A DNA stretch of 64,000 nucleotides from Bradyrhizobium sp. SZCCT0231 (GTDB lineage Bacteria > Pseudomonadota > Alphaproteobacteria > Rhizobiales > Xanthobacteraceae): the NCBI RefSeq assembly GCF_018130245.1, contig NZ_JAFCKP010000001.1, positions 372,001 to 436,000 of the forward strand. Reading direction: 5' to 3'. The number at the start of each line of letters is the position of its first letter. Within the stretch, counting starts at the first letter, position 1. This document shows positions 33,878 through 44,003 of this stretch, piece after piece. The notes below the pieces were generated by a model. It ran no database searches, had not been told where the DNA came from, and saw nothing but the letters and a program-made list of their open reading frames with translations. A program made the position numbers and the translations under genes.

Positions 33878-34795
33878 ATGTCCGCCTCCACGTCACAAAG
33901 TCAGCGTATCGCCGTCGTCGGGCTCGGCTCGATGGGATTCGGCATGGCGACCTCGCTGCAGCGCGCCGGCCATGCTGTCACAGGCTGCGACGTTTCGGCG
34001 GATGCCGTCGCGCGCTTCGTGAAGGATGGCGGCGCGGGGGCCAAAACGCCGGCCGAGGCGGCCAAGAGCGCCGACATCGTCGTCAGCGTCGTCGTGAATG
34101 CCGCCCAGACCGAGGCGATCCTGTTCGGCAAGGATGGCGCGGCCGAAACCATGCCGAAGGACAGCGTGTTCGTCTCCTCCGCCACCATGGACCCGGACGT
34201 GGCGCGGCGGCTCGCAAAACAGCTCGAGGCGACCGGCCGGCATTATCTGGATGCGCCGATCTCCGGCGGGGCGCAGCGCGCAGCGCAAGGCGAGCTGACG
34301 ATCCTCGCCTCCGGCAGCCCGGCCGCCTTTGCCAAGGCGCGGCCGGCGCTCGATGCCATGGCTGCAAAGCTCTACGAGCTCGGCGATGCCGCGGGGCAGG
34401 GCGCGGCGTTCAAGATGATCAATCAATTGCTGGCAGGCGTGCACATCGCCGCGGCCAGCGAGGCGATGGCGTTCGCGGCCAAGCAGGGCCTCGATATCCG
34501 CAAGGTTTATGAGGTGATCACGGCCTCCGCCGGCAACTCCTGGATGTTCGAGAACCGCATGCCGCACGTGCTCGACGGCGATTACACACCGCGAAGCGCG
34601 GTGGAGATCTTCGTCAAAGACCTCGGCATCATTCAGGACATGGCGCGCAGTGCCCGATTCCCGGTGCCGGTCTCCGCCGCCGCGCTCCAGATGTTCCTGA
34701 TGACATCGGCCGCCGGCATGGGCCGCGATGACGACGCGTCGGTCGCGCGCATGTATGCGCAAGTCACCGGCGTCAAGCTTCCCGGCGACAAGTAA
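33878..34795 (+). CDS. ltnD: L-threonate dehydrogenase (beta-hydroxyacid dehydrogenase family)
   Basis: 305 residues. NAD-binding RIAVVGLGSMGFGMATSLQR at the N-terminus; substrate loop APISGGAQRAAQGEL; conserved Lys in GAAFKMINQLLAG. It oxidises L-threonate to 2-oxo-tetronate. The family also holds tartronate semialdehyde and 3-hydroxyisobutyrate dehydrogenases, but the otnI and otnK neighbours support threonate. The ATG at 33878 follows CAAGGATC; the frame is open upstream without similarity. Confidence 0.88.
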   Translation: MSASTSQSQRIAVVGLGSMGFGMATSLQRAGHAVTGCDVSADAVARFVKDGGAGAKTPAEAAKSADIVVSVVVNAAQTEAILFGKDGAAETMPKDSVFVSSATMDPDVARRLAKQLEATGRHYLDAPISGGAQRAAQGELTILASGSPAAFAKARPALDAMAAKLYELGDAAGQGAAFKMINQLLAGVHIAAASEAMAFAAKQGLDIRKVYEVITASAGNSWMFENRMPHVLDGDYTPRSAVEIFVKDLGIIQDMARSARFPVPVSAAALQMFLMTSAAGMGRDDDASVARMYAQVTGVKLPGDK

Positions 34796-34810
34796 GCAAG
34801 AGGAACTCCG

Positions 34811-35593
34811 ATGCCCCGTTTTGCCGCCAATCTCTCGATGATGTTCACCGAGGTGCCGTTCCTCGACCGGTTCGATGCCGCCGCGCAAGCGGGCTTCACC
34901 GCCGTCGAGTTTCTGTTTCCCTACGAGCATCCGGCGGAAGCGGTCGGCGAGCGGCTCAAGCGCAATGGTCTGACGCAGGCGCTGTTCAACCTGCCGCCGG
35001 GCGACTGGAATGCCGGCGAGAAGGGCTTTGCGGCGCTCCCCTCGCGGTTCTCCGATCTCAAGGCGAGCCTGGAGACGGCGCTGCCTTACGCCAAGGCGAC
35101 CGGCGTCAAGCGGCTGCACCTGATGGCCGGCATCGCCAACCGCGGCGAGCGTGTCGCGATCGAAGCGTTCTACAAATCGGTGGCCTGGGCCGCGGAGTTC
35201 TTTGCACCCCACGGCATCGACGTCGTGATCGAGCCGATCAATGCGCGCAACGTGCCCGGCTACTTCCTCAACGATTTCGGCTTCGCGCGGGATCTGATCC
35301 AGGAGCTGAGGCTTGCGAACCTAAAACTCCAGTTCGACATTTATCACTGCCAGATCATCCATGGCGACGTCACCATGCGGCTGCGCGAGATGATGCCGAT
35401 CATCGGCCACATCCAGATCGCCAGCATTCCCTCGCGCAACGAGCCTGACGGCGAGGAGCTGAACTATCCGTTCCTGTTCGAAGAGCTCGACCGGCTCGGC
35501 TATGCCGGCTTCGTCGGCTGCGAATACAATCCGCGCGGCAAGACCACCGACGGCCTTGCCTGGTTCAAGCCTTATGCTGGAGTGAAGTCGTGA
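34811..35593 (+). CDS. otnI: 2-oxo-tetronate isomerase (hydroxypyruvate isomerase family)
   Basis: 260 residues of the xylose-isomerase-like TIM barrel. It begins PRFAANLSMMFTEVPFLDRF, as OtnI and Hyi do, and carries metal ligands in VIEPINARNVPGYFL, QFDIYHCQIIHGD and GEELNYPFLFEELDRLGY. It interconverts 2-oxo- and 3-oxo-tetronate. The last four bases overlap the GTG start of otnK. Confidence 0.9.
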   Translation: MPRFAANLSMMFTEVPFLDRFDAAAQAGFTAVEFLFPYEHPAEAVGERLKRNGLTQALFNLPPGDWNAGEKGFAALPSRFSDLKASLETALPYAKATGVKRLHLMAGIANRGERVAIEAFYKSVAWAAEFFAPHGIDVVIEPINARNVPGYFLNDFGFARDLIQELRLANLKLQFDIYHCQIIHGDVTMRLREMMPIIGHIQIASIPSRNEPDGEELNYPFLFEELDRLGYAGFVGCEYNPRGKTTDGLAWFKPYAGVKS

Positions 35594-36864
35594 CACTTGC
35601 GTTGGGCTGCATCGCCGACGACTATACCGGCGCCTCCGACCTCGCCAACACGCTGACGCGCGCCGGCTTGCGTACCGTGCAGACGATCGGCGTGCCCGCG
35701 GACGATCTGGCGCTGCCCGAGGTCGATGCCGTCGTGGTATCATTGAAGAGCCGCTCGATCGAGGCCGGCCTTGCCGTGTCGCGCTCGCGCGCGGCGGAGA
35801 CATGGCTGCGCGGCCGCGGCGCGGGCCACGTGCTGTTCAAGATTTGCTCGACCTTCGATTCCACCGACGCCGGCAATATCGGTCCTGTGATGGACGCGCT
35901 GCGCGCCGACTGCGGCGAAGGCGCCGTTCTGGTGACGCCGGCGTTCCCGGAGACCGGCCGCACCGTCTACCAGGGCAATCTGTTCGTCGGTGCCGTGCCG
36001 CTCAATGAGAGCCCGCTGAAGGACCATCCGCTCAACCCGATGCACGATTCCAACCTGGTGCGCGTGCTGGCGCGCCAGAGCAGGACGCAAATAGGCCTCG
36101 TCGATCTCGCCACCGTCACGCGCGGAGCGGACGCCGTGCGGGCGCGGCTGGCCGAGCTCGCCGCCAAGGGCATCGGTGCCGCGATCATCGACGCCGTGTT
36201 CGACCGCGACCTCGAGACGATCGGTCTCGTTGCTGCCGAACATCGGCTGTCGGTCGGCGCCTCCGGCATCGGCCTGGGACTGGCGCGCGCCTTGGTGTCG
36301 ACGGGCAAGGTCAAGTCGGCGTCGCCGAGCAGCGAAACCGGCGCTCCGGTTGGCGGACCGGCGGCCTGCCTTGCCGGAAGCTGCTCGCAGGCGACGCTTC
36401 AGCAGATCGCCAACGCCGAACGCATCATGCCGGTGCTCCATCTCGATCCGGACCGTATCATTACGGGGTCGGGCGAAGCGCAGCGCGCGCTGGACTGGGC
36501 AAGACCGCGACTGGCCGAGGGTCCGGTGCTGATCGCATCGAGCTCGACACCCGATCAGGTCGCCGCCCTGCAGGCACGCCACGGTCGCGACGCCGCCGGC
36601 CATGCGATCGAGCAGGCCATGGCCGATATTGCAGAAACTCTCGTAAAGTCAGGCGTGCGGCGTTTGGTCGTTGCCGGTGGCGAGACATCCGGCGCTGTGG
36701 TCGATCGGTTGAAGATTCCCGGATTTCTCGTAGGAGTGGAAATCGCGGCGGGCGTTCCGGTGCTGCGCGCAGTCGGTGTTGAAGGCGACATGCTGCTCGC
36801 GCTGAAGTCCGGAAATTTCGGCGGCGCGGAGTTTTTCTCCGATGCGCTTAGGCTCATGCGCTGA
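35590..36864 (+). CDS. otnK: 3-oxo-tetronate kinase (DUF1537 family)
   Basis: 424 residues. The N-terminal sugar-binding domain begins LGCIADDYTGASDLANTLTR; KICSTFDSTDAGNIGPVMDA follows, and the C-terminal nucleotide-binding domain has RRLVVAGGETSGAVVDRL and ALKSGNFGGAEFF. It phosphorylates 3-oxo-tetronate at O4, making the substrate of OtnC. GTG start inside the otnI stop (GTGA) implies coupled translation. It is the last gene of this transcript. Confidence 0.92.
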   Translation: MTLALGCIADDYTGASDLANTLTRAGLRTVQTIGVPADDLALPEVDAVVVSLKSRSIEAGLAVSRSRAAETWLRGRGAGHVLFKICSTFDSTDAGNIGPVMDALRADCGEGAVLVTPAFPETGRTVYQGNLFVGAVPLNESPLKDHPLNPMHDSNLVRVLARQSRTQIGLVDLATVTRGADAVRARLAELAAKGIGAAIIDAVFDRDLETIGLVAAEHRLSVGASGIGLGLARALVSTGKVKSASPSSETGAPVGGPAACLAGSCSQATLQQIANAERIMPVLHLDPDRIITGSGEAQRALDWARPRLAEGPVLIASSSTPDQVAALQARHGRDAAGHAIEQAMADIAETLVKSGVRRLVVAGGETSGAVVDRLKIPGFLVGVEIAAGVPVLRAVGVEGDMLLALKSGNFGGAEFFSDALRLMR

Positions 36865-37033
36865 GCGCAGAGCATTCTTAGTCCCTCATTCATTTCTTTC
36901 GGTTTCCGTGCTCGTACGGAGTCGCAGTCAACATCCGCGCAGGTGCTCTGGTGTTTGATGTCGGCGCTGCTCCTTTTTGCTTGATTCGTAATTCCCGGAC
37001 GCGCGCTCGCGCCTGCACGAAGAGACCTCAATC

Positions 37034-38725
37034 ATGTTCGCTAAGATCTCCATCCGCGCCAAGATCATCAGTGTCGTGGCGTTCCTGCTGGTTGCGATGG
37101 CCGGCATGGGCCTGCTTGCCGTCATGAAGATGCGATCGATCAATGCCAACACAGTGGACATCACCACGAACTGGATGCCCAGCGTACGGGTGATCGGGGA
37201 TTTGCGCGCCAGCGTCATCACCTATCGCAACGTCGTGCGCCAGCACATGCTGGCCGAGGCTCTGGAAGACAAGCTCGCGACCGAGAAGACCGCTGCCACC
37301 GTGACTGAGGCGCTCGCCAAGGTGCGCGCCAGGTACGAGCCGATGATTACCTCCCCGGAAGAGCGGGCGCTTTACAGCCAATGGTCCAAGCTCTGGGATG
37401 AGTACAAGAAGGGGACCGAGGAGGTCATGGCGTTGTCGCGCAAGGAGGCCGGCAAGAGCCCGCGCGAGGCGCAGGAGCTCAACTCCAAGACGGTCAACAA
37501 GATCGGGCTTCAGGCGGATGAGGTCTTGAACAAGGACATCGAGCTCAACACCAAGGGCGGCGATCAGGCCGCCCAGGATGCCGCCGACAGCTACGCCTAT
37601 GCCTTCATGCTGGTTTCGGTCATTCTCGGCGCCGCCGTCGTGATCGGCATCGCCGTCAGCTTCTATCTCGTCCGGGACGTCTCCAGCGGCATCAACTCGA
37701 TCATCGAGCCGATGCAGGCCCTGGGCAAGGGCGACCTCTCCGCCGAAGTCCCGCATCGCGGCGAGAAGACTGAGATCGGCGCCATGGCCGACGTGCTCCA
37801 GATCTTCAAGGAGGCGCTGATTGCCAAGAAGGCCGCCGACGAAGCCGCAGCGGCCGACGCCGAGGCCAAGATCGAGCGCGGCCGCCGCGTCGACAACATC
37901 ACCCGCGAATTTGAAACGATGATCGGGGAGATCGTCCAGACCGTGTCGTCGGCCTCGACCCAGCTCGAAGCCTCCGCCTCGACCCTGACCGCGACCGCCG
38001 ACCGCTCGCAGCGACTTGCGACCACGGTGGCGGGCGCCTCGGAGGAAGCCTCGACCAACGTGCAATCGGTGGCCTCGGCGACCGAGGAGATGGCCTCGTC
38101 GGTCGGCGAGATCAGCCGTCAGGTGCAGGAATCGGCGCGGATGGCGGGCGATGCCGTCGGCCAGGCGCGTGCCACCACCGAGCGCGTCAGCGAGCTCTCC
38201 AAGGCGGCCTCGCGCATCGGCGATGTCGTCGAGCTGATCAATACCATCGCCGGCCAGACCAATCTCCTGGCGCTCAATGCCACCATCGAGGCGGCGCGCG
38301 CGGGCGAAGCCGGCCGCGGCTTCGCTGTCGTCGCCTCCGAGGTGAAGGCGCTCGCCGAGCAGACCGCGAAGGCGACCGGCGAGATCGGTCAGCAGATTTC
38401 CGGCATCCAGGCGGCAACCAACGACTCGGTCGGCGCGATCAGGGAGATCTCCTCGACCATCGAGCGTCTGTCGGAAATCTCCTCGGCCATCGCGGCGGCG
38501 GTGGAGGAGCAGGGCGCGGCGACGCAGGAAATCGCCCGCAACGTGCAGCAGGCGGCGCAGGGCACCCAGCAGGTGTCGTCCAACATCACCGACGTTCAGC
38601 GCGGCGCGACCGAGACCGGCACGGCCTCCTCGCAAGTGCTGTCGGCGGCGCAGATGCTGTCGAACGACTCGAACCGGCTGAAGAGCGAGGTCAGCAAGTT
38701 CCTGACCAACGTCCGCGCGGCGTAA
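37034..38725 (+). CDS. Methyl-accepting chemotaxis protein with four-helix-bundle sensor
   Basis: 563 residues. First span about 11-31, periplasmic 4HB_MCP sensor to about 190, second span about 194-215, HAMP to about 265, then the cytoplasmic methyl-accepting domain with the hairpin tip [20 protein letters not shown] and [20 protein letters not shown]. The C-terminus (FLTNVRAA) has no CheR-binding pentapeptide. Ligand unknown. A terminator follows, then a second receptor with a very similar signalling half. Confidence 0.93.
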   Translation: MFAKISIRAKIISVVAFLLVAMAGMGLLAVMKMRSINANTVDITTNWMPSVRVIGDLRASVITYRNVVRQHMLAEALEDKLATEKTAATVTEALAKVRARYEPMITSPEERALYSQWSKLWDEYKKGTEEVMALSRKEAGKSPREAQELNSKTVNKIGLQADEVLNKDIELNTKGGDQAAQDAADSYAYAFMLVSVILGAAVVIGIAVSFYLVRDVSSGINSIIEPMQALGKGDLSAEVPHRGEKTEIGAMADVLQIFKEALIAKKAADEAAAADAEAKIERGRRVDNITREFETMIGEIVQTVSSASTQLEASASTLTATADRSQRLATTVAGASEEASTNVQSVASATEEMASSVGEISRQVQESARMAGDAVGQARATTERVSELSKAASRIGDVVELINTIAGQTNLLALNATIEAARAGEAGRGFAVVASEVKALAEQTAKATGEIGQQISGIQAATNDSVGAIREISSTIERLSEISSAIAAAVEEQGAATQEIARNVQQAAQGTQQVSSNITDVQRGATETGTASSQVLSAAQMLSNDSNRLKSEVSKFLTNVRAA

Positions 38726-38752
38726 AGTCTCGAACATCCGTTGCGGCAAAAT

Positions 38753-38787
38753 AGAGCGGCGTCGCCCAGCGCCGCTCTTTTCTTTTC
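38753..38787 (+). terminator. Rho-independent terminator after the first chemoreceptor
   Basis: Stem AGAGCGGCG / CGCCGCTCT with an 8-base loop, followed by TTTTCTTTTC. It separates the two chemoreceptor genes, so they are likely transcribed independently. Confidence 0.85.
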
Positions 38788-38960
38788 AGCGCCGGTAGCC
38801 CGATGTCGCTTGCAGGTAGCATCATCGGGGCGGCCCGTAGACTTACGGGGAGCGCGTTTCATTGATAGTTAAATTCGCTTTATGAGAATCGCGCAAAAGA
38901 CGACTCGTAGCGGCCGTCCGAATTGGAATGAACAGATAATCAATTCATTTGGGGCCCCTG

Positions 38961-40655
38961 ATGCGCAAGAACTTCCCTGTTACGGATGTCGAATACGCTG
39001 TGAGCGACGAGACGCTGATCGTCTCTCGCACCGACCTCAAGGGCAAGCTCACCTACTTCAACGAGGACTTCCTCGCTGCCGCCGGGTTCACATCGGCCGA
39101 GCTGATGGGCCAGCCGCACAACATCGTCCGTCACCCCGACATGCCGCCGGAGGCGTTCGACAATCTCTGGGACACGCTGAAGGCGGGCAAGCCCTGGCTC
39201 GGCGCGGTGAAGAACCGGCGCAAGAACGGCGACTTCTACTGGGTGCTCGCAACGGCCTCGCCGATCCGCGAGAACGGCCAGGTCAAGGGCTATACCTCCA
39301 TCCGCACCAGGCTGCCGGTCGACCAGCGCAAGCTCGCCGAAGAAGTCTACGCCGCGATTCGCGAGAAGAAGCCGCATGGCTATCGCATCGACGCCGGCAT
39401 CATCCGCCGCCGCTCGCTGCTCGATCGCCTCTCGATCTTCACCGGGACGCTGAAGGCGCGCCTCGTCACGACGATGGCGCTGCAGGCGCTGTTCATGCTC
39501 GCGCTCGGCATCAGCGGCGCGCTCTCCACCGGCGGTTCGTCCAGCCTGATCCTGGCGCTGCTGGCCTTGTTCGGCGCCGGCATCGTCGGCTTCGCCGGCC
39601 TTGCGACCATGCGTGCGATCCAGGGGCCGATGCAGCAGCTCAACGACACCTTGCTCAACCTCGTGCAGGACAAGCTCGACAACCGCATCGTGATCGAGCG
39701 CGACGACGAGATCGGTGAGGCGCTGCGCAACCTCCAGACAGTGCAAACCATCATCCGCTTCAGCCGCGACGAGGTGCAGGCGGCGCAGCGCCGCGCCGAG
39801 GCGCAGCGCAAGTCCGACATGACCAGGCTCGCCGACGGCTTCGAGGCCGCGATCGGCGAGATCGTCGAGACCGTGTCCTCGGCCGCGACCGAGCTCGAGG
39901 CTTCGGCCTCGACCCTGTCCTCGACTGCGGGCCGGGCACAGGAATTGGCCACGGTGGTCGCCTCCGGTTCGGAGGCCGCCTCCAGCAATGTCCATTCGGT
40001 GGCGTCGGCCGCCGAGGAGATGTCATCCTCCGTGCGCGAGATCGGCCGGCAGGTGCAGGATTCCACCCGAATTGCCAGCGCGGCCGTCAGCCAGGCGCAT
40101 GCCACCACCGAACGCGTCAGCGAGTTGTCACGGGCCGCGGCGCGGATCGGCGATGTCGTCGAATTGATCAATGCGATCGCGGGCCAGACCAATCTCCTGG
40201 CACTCAACGCCACGATCGAGGCGGCGCGGGCGGGTGAGGCCGGCCGCGGCTTCGCGGTGGTCGCTTCCGAGGTCAAGGCACTGGCCGAGCAGACGGCGAA
40301 GGCGACCGGCGAGATCGGCCAGCAGGTCGGCGGCATCCAGGCGGCGACGCAGGATTCAGTCAGTGCCATCGGCGAGATCAGCGGCACCATCGCGCGTCTG
40401 TCGGAAATCGCTTCGGCGATTGCGGCGGCCGTGGAGCAGCAGGGCGCGGCAACCCAGGAGATCGCCCGCAACGTGCAGCAGGCCGCCCAAGGCACCCAGC
40501 AGGTCTCGTCCAACGTCGGCGACGTCCAGCGCGGTGCATCCGAAACCGGGTCGGCTTCCTCGCAGGTGCTGTCCGCGGCGCAGATGCTGTCGCGTGACTC
40601 CAACCGGCTCAAGCTCGAGGTCGGCAAGTTCCTCAACTCCGTCCGCGCGGCGTGA
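38961..40655 (+). CDS. Aer-like PAS-domain methyl-accepting chemotaxis protein
   Basis: 564 residues. An N-terminal PAS domain (about 5-115, with [19 protein letters not shown] and [18 protein letters not shown]) replaces a periplasmic sensor, as in the energy/redox receptor Aer. Two close spans at about 163-205 anchor it; the signalling domain has [20 protein letters not shown]. Aer proteins sense redox through PAS-bound FAD; heme-binding relatives exist, so the cofactor is open. The ATG at 38961 is preferred over an in-frame TTG at 38949. The C-terminal half is nearly that of the upstream receptor. Confidence 0.92.
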   Translation: MRKNFPVTDVEYAVSDETLIVSRTDLKGKLTYFNEDFLAAAGFTSAELMGQPHNIVRHPDMPPEAFDNLWDTLKAGKPWLGAVKNRRKNGDFYWVLATASPIRENGQVKGYTSIRTRLPVDQRKLAEEVYAAIREKKPHGYRIDAGIIRRRSLLDRLSIFTGTLKARLVTTMALQALFMLALGISGALSTGGSSSLILALLALFGAGIVGFAGLATMRAIQGPMQQLNDTLLNLVQDKLDNRIVIERDDEIGEALRNLQTVQTIIRFSRDEVQAAQRRAEAQRKSDMTRLADGFEAAIGEIVETVSSAATELEASASTLSSTAGRAQELATVVASGSEAASSNVHSVASAAEEMSSSVREIGRQVQDSTRIASAAVSQAHATTERVSELSRAAARIGDVVELINAIAGQTNLLALNATIEAARAGEAGRGFAVVASEVKALAEQTAKATGEIGQQVGGIQAATQDSVSAIGEISGTIARLSEIASAIAAAVEQQGAATQEIARNVQQAAQGTQQVSSNVGDVQRGASETGSASSQVLSAAQMLSRDSNRLKLEVGKFLNSVRAA

Positions 40656-40722
40656 GGCGTTCGGCTGCATGGCTGCGATGTAGATTTCGCAGTGCGGTAG
40701 CAGGGAAGTGAATGCGTGAAGG

Positions 40723-40748
40723 CCGCCGGAGGTTAGCGTTTCCGGCGG
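40723..40748 (+). other. Stem-loop between the Aer-like gene and the RND gene
   Basis: CCGCCGGA-(10 bases)-TCCGGCGG, a perfect 8-bp stem about 70 bp after the receptor stop, without a T-run. It may be a weak terminator or a 5' UTR hairpin of the efflux operon. Confidence 0.4.
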
Positions 40749-40823
40749 TGCTCAGGTAAAGGGGGCAGGGGATCGCCGTGGGGCGGAATCCTTATCCTCG
40801 CTTGACCTGGAATTGCCTGGCGC

Positions 40824-43800
40824 ATGATTGCTCTGGTCCGTATTGCCCTGAGCCGGCCTTATACGTTCGTCGTGCTAGCACTGCTGCTGCTGATCATCGG
40901 ACCGCTCGCGGCGCTGCGGACCCCGACCGACATCTTCCCGGACATCCGTATCCCTGTCATCGGCGTCGTCTGGCAGTACACCGGCCTGCCGCCGGACCAG
41001 ATGTCCGGCCGCATCACCACGCCGTTCCAGCGGGCGCTGACGACCACGGTCAACGACATCGAGCACATCACGGCCAATTCCTACAACGGCTTTGGCATCA
41101 TCAAGATCTTCTTCCAGCCCAACGTCGACATCCGCACCGCCAATGCGCAGGTGACCGCGATCTCGCAGACGCTGCTGAAGCAGATGCCGCCGGGTGCGAC
41201 GCCGCCCTTGATCCTGAATTACTCGGCTTCCACCGTGCCGATCATCCAGGTGGCGCTGTCGGGTGAGGGGCTCACCGAGCAGAATCTCGCCGATATCGGC
41301 ATCAACCAGCTCCGCACGCCGCTGGTCACCGTGCCCGGCGCGGCGATTCCCTATCCATTCGGCGGCAAGCAGCGCCAGGTCCAGATCGACCTCAATCCCA
41401 CCGCGCTCCAGGCCCGCGGCCTCTCGGGCCAGGACGTCGCCAACGCGCTCGCCGCGCAAAACCTGATCACGCCGGTCGGCACCCAGAAGATCGGCCAGTT
41501 CGAATACAACATCCAGCTCAACAACTCGCCGCTGAAGATCGACGAGCTCGGCAATCTGCCGATCAAGACCGTCAACGGCGCCATGGTCTATGTGCGCGAC
41601 GTCGCCACCGTGCGCGACGGCAATCCGCCGCAGACCAACATCGTCCATGTCGACGGCAACCGTTCGGTGCTGATGATGGTGCTGAAGGCGGGCGCGACCT
41701 CGACGCTCGATATCATCGCCGGCATCAAGCAGAAGGTGATCGAGGTCAAGGATCAGCTCCCGGATGCGCTGAAAATCGGCTTCATCGGCGACCAGTCGGT
41801 GTTCGTCCGCGGCGCGATTCAAGGCGTCGCCTTCGAAGGCGTGATCGCGGCGCTGCTGACCAGCGTCATGATCCTGTTGTTCCTCGGCAGCTGGCGCTCG
41901 ACCATCATCATCGCGGTCTCGATCCCGCTGTCGGTGCTGGGCGCCATCATCATGCTGTCGGCGATCGGCGAGACGCTGAACATCATGACGCTCGGCGGCC
42001 TCGCGCTCGCGGTCGGCATCCTCGTCGATGACGCAACCGTCACCATCGAGAACATCAATTACCATCTGGAGCAGGGCAAGCCGGTCGAGCAGTCGATCCT
42101 GGACGGCGCCAATCAGATCGTGACGCCGGCCTTCGTCTCGCTGCTGTGCATCTGCATCGTGTTCGTGCCGATGTTCTTCCTCACCGGCGTCGCGCGCTTC
42201 CTGTTCGTGCCGATGGCGGAAGCGGTGATGTTCGCGATGATCTGGTCGTTCATCCTGTCGCGCACGCTGGTGCCGACCATGGCGAACTATCTGCTCAAGG
42301 CCCACGTCCATCACGAGGATGGACCGCCGAAGTCGCGCAATCCCCTGGTCTGGTTCCAGCGCGGCTTCGAGGCGCGGTTCGAGCGCATCCGCGGCGCTTA
42401 TCGCGGCTTCCTCGGCCTGGCGCTGGCGCACCGAGCGGTGTTCGTAATCGGCTTCCTCTGCATCGTCGGCGCGTCCTTCGCGCTGGTGCCGTTCCTCGGC
42501 CGCAACTTCTTCCCCGCCGTCGATGCCGGCAACATCCTGATGCATGTCCGCACGCAGGTCGGCACCCGCGTCGAGGAGACCGCCAACCAGCTCGCCGACG
42601 TGCAGAAGGCAGTCCGCAAGCTGATCCCGGGCGAGATCGAGACCATGACCGACAACATCGGCATGCCGATCTCCGGCATCAACATGACCTACAACAACAC
42701 CGGCGTGATCGGCCCGCAGGATGGCGACATCCAGATCAAGCTGAAGGAAGGCCACAAGCCGACGGAAGAGCACGTGAAGGTGCTGCGTGAGCAGCTGCCG
42801 AGGCTGTTCCCCGGCGTCAGCTTCGCGTTCCTGCCGGCCGACATCGTCAGCCAGATCCTGAATTTTGGCGCGCCGGCGCCGATCGACCTGCAAATCCGCG
42901 GCGCCAATCTCAGCGCGAATTTCGCTTACGCCAACAGCCTGCTGGCCAAGGTCCGCAAGATTCCGGGCGTTGCCGACGCTCGCATCCAGCAGTCGCCGAA
43001 CAACCCGACCTTCAACATCGATGTCGACCGCACCCGTGCACAATATGTCGGCCTGACCGAGCGCGACGTCACCAACAGCCTCGTGGTCAATCTCGCGGGC
43101 TCCTCGCAGGTCGCGCCGACCTACTACCTCAATCCCGATAACGGTGTGTCCTACTCGATCGTGATGCAGACGCCGCAATACCAGATCGACTCGCTCAGCG
43201 CGCTACAGACCCTGCCGATCACCGCGGCCGGCAATGCGCAGTCGCCGATCCTGGGCGGCATCGCCGACATCAAGCGCTCGACCTCGAGCGCGGTGGTGTC
43301 GCAATACGACATCCAGTCGATGGTCCAGATCTTTGCAACGACCTCAGGCCGCGATCTCGGCGCGGTCTCTGCCGACATTCGAAAATTGATCGCCGACACT
43401 GCGAAAGAGGTTCCGAAGGGCTCGTCCGTGGTGCTGCTCGGCCAGGTGCAGACCATGAACAGCGCCTTCACCGGCCTGCTGTTCGGCCTGCTTGGGGCCG
43501 TCGTGCTGATCTACTTCCTGATCGTCGTGAACTTCCAGTCCTGGTCCGATCCGTTCGTCATCATCACCGCGCTGCCGGCCGCGCTCGCCGGCATTGTCTG
43601 GATGCTGTTCATGACGGAGACCACGCTGTCGGTGCCGGCGCTCACCGGCGCGATCATGTGCATGGGCGTTGCCACCGCCAACAGCGTGCTGGTGATCTCC
43701 TTCGCCCGTGAGCGCTATGAGGAGCTCGGCGATCCCATCGCCGCGGCGCTCGAAGCCGGCTTCGTCCGGTTCCGCCCGGTGCTGATGACCGCGCTCGCCA

Positions 43801-44003
43801 TGATCATCGGCATGGCGCCGATGGCGCTGGGGCTGGGGGAGGGCGGCGAGCAGAATGCGCCGCTCGGCCGCGCCGTGATCGGCGGCCTGATCTTTGCAAC
43901 CTTCGCCACGCTGATGTTCGTTCCCGTGGTGTTCAGCATGGTCCACAAGAAACAAGGCGCCAAAGCCGCCGCCTCATTGGAGACTCCGCATGTCGCCCAC
44001 TGA
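40824..44003 (+). CDS. RND efflux transporter, inner-membrane permease subunit
   Basis: 1059 residues, the usual AcrB/MexB-type length. It starts MIALVRIALSRPYTFVVLAL, and the proton-relay aspartates lie in LAVGILVDDATVTIENI in span 4. Two large periplasmic loops and the duplicated twelve-span topology are evident. The sequence is of the multidrug/solvent RND type rather than the metal-exporting CusA type, judged by eye. The adaptor gene follows, overlapping by 14 bases; no outer-membrane factor gene lies nearby. Confidence 0.93.
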   Translation: MIALVRIALSRPYTFVVLALLLLIIGPLAALRTPTDIFPDIRIPVIGVVWQYTGLPPDQMSGRITTPFQRALTTTVNDIEHITANSYNGFGIIKIFFQPNVDIRTANAQVTAISQTLLKQMPPGATPPLILNYSASTVPIIQVALSGEGLTEQNLADIGINQLRTPLVTVPGAAIPYPFGGKQRQVQIDLNPTALQARGLSGQDVANALAAQNLITPVGTQKIGQFEYNIQLNNSPLKIDELGNLPIKTVNGAMVYVRDVATVRDGNPPQTNIVHVDGNRSVLMMVLKAGATSTLDIIAGIKQKVIEVKDQLPDALKIGFIGDQSVFVRGAIQGVAFEGVIAALLTSVMILLFLGSWRSTIIIAVSIPLSVLGAIIMLSAIGETLNIMTLGGLALAVGILVDDATVTIENINYHLEQGKPVEQSILDGANQIVTPAFVSLLCICIVFVPMFFLTGVARFLFVPMAEAVMFAMIWSFILSRTLVPTMANYLLKAHVHHEDGPPKSRNPLVWFQRGFEARFERIRGAYRGFLGLALAHRAVFVIGFLCIVGASFALVPFLGRNFFPAVDAGNILMHVRTQVGTRVEETANQLADVQKAVRKLIPGEIETMTDNIGMPISGINMTYNNTGVIGPQDGDIQIKLKEGHKPTEEHVKVLREQLPRLFPGVSFAFLPADIVSQILNFGAPAPIDLQIRGANLSANFAYANSLLAKVRKIPGVADARIQQSPNNPTFNIDVDRTRAQYVGLTERDVTNSLVVNLAGSSQVAPTYYLNPDNGVSYSIVMQTPQYQIDSLSALQTLPITAAGNAQSPILGGIADIKRSTSSAVVSQYDIQSMVQIFATTSGRDLGAVSADIRKLIADTAKEVPKGSSVVLLGQVQTMNSAFTGLLFGLLGAVVLIYFLIVVNFQSWSDPFVIITALPAALAGIVWMLFMTETTLSVPALTGAIMCMGVATANSVLVISFARERYEELGDPIAAALEAGFVRFRPVLMTALAMIIGMAPMALGLGEGGEQNAPLGRAVIGGLIFATFATLMFVPVVFSMVHKKQGAKAAASLETPHVAH

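Noticed and set aside
37028-38749. 573-codon minus-strand open frame antisense to the first chemoreceptor
   Set aside because: Shadow frame, Gly/Arg/His-rich without domains; the receptor on the plus strand is complete.
40875-43178. 767-codon minus-strand open frame antisense to the RND pump
   Set aside because: His/Asp/Arg-rich shadow of the pump gene; the plus frame has full-length family similarity.
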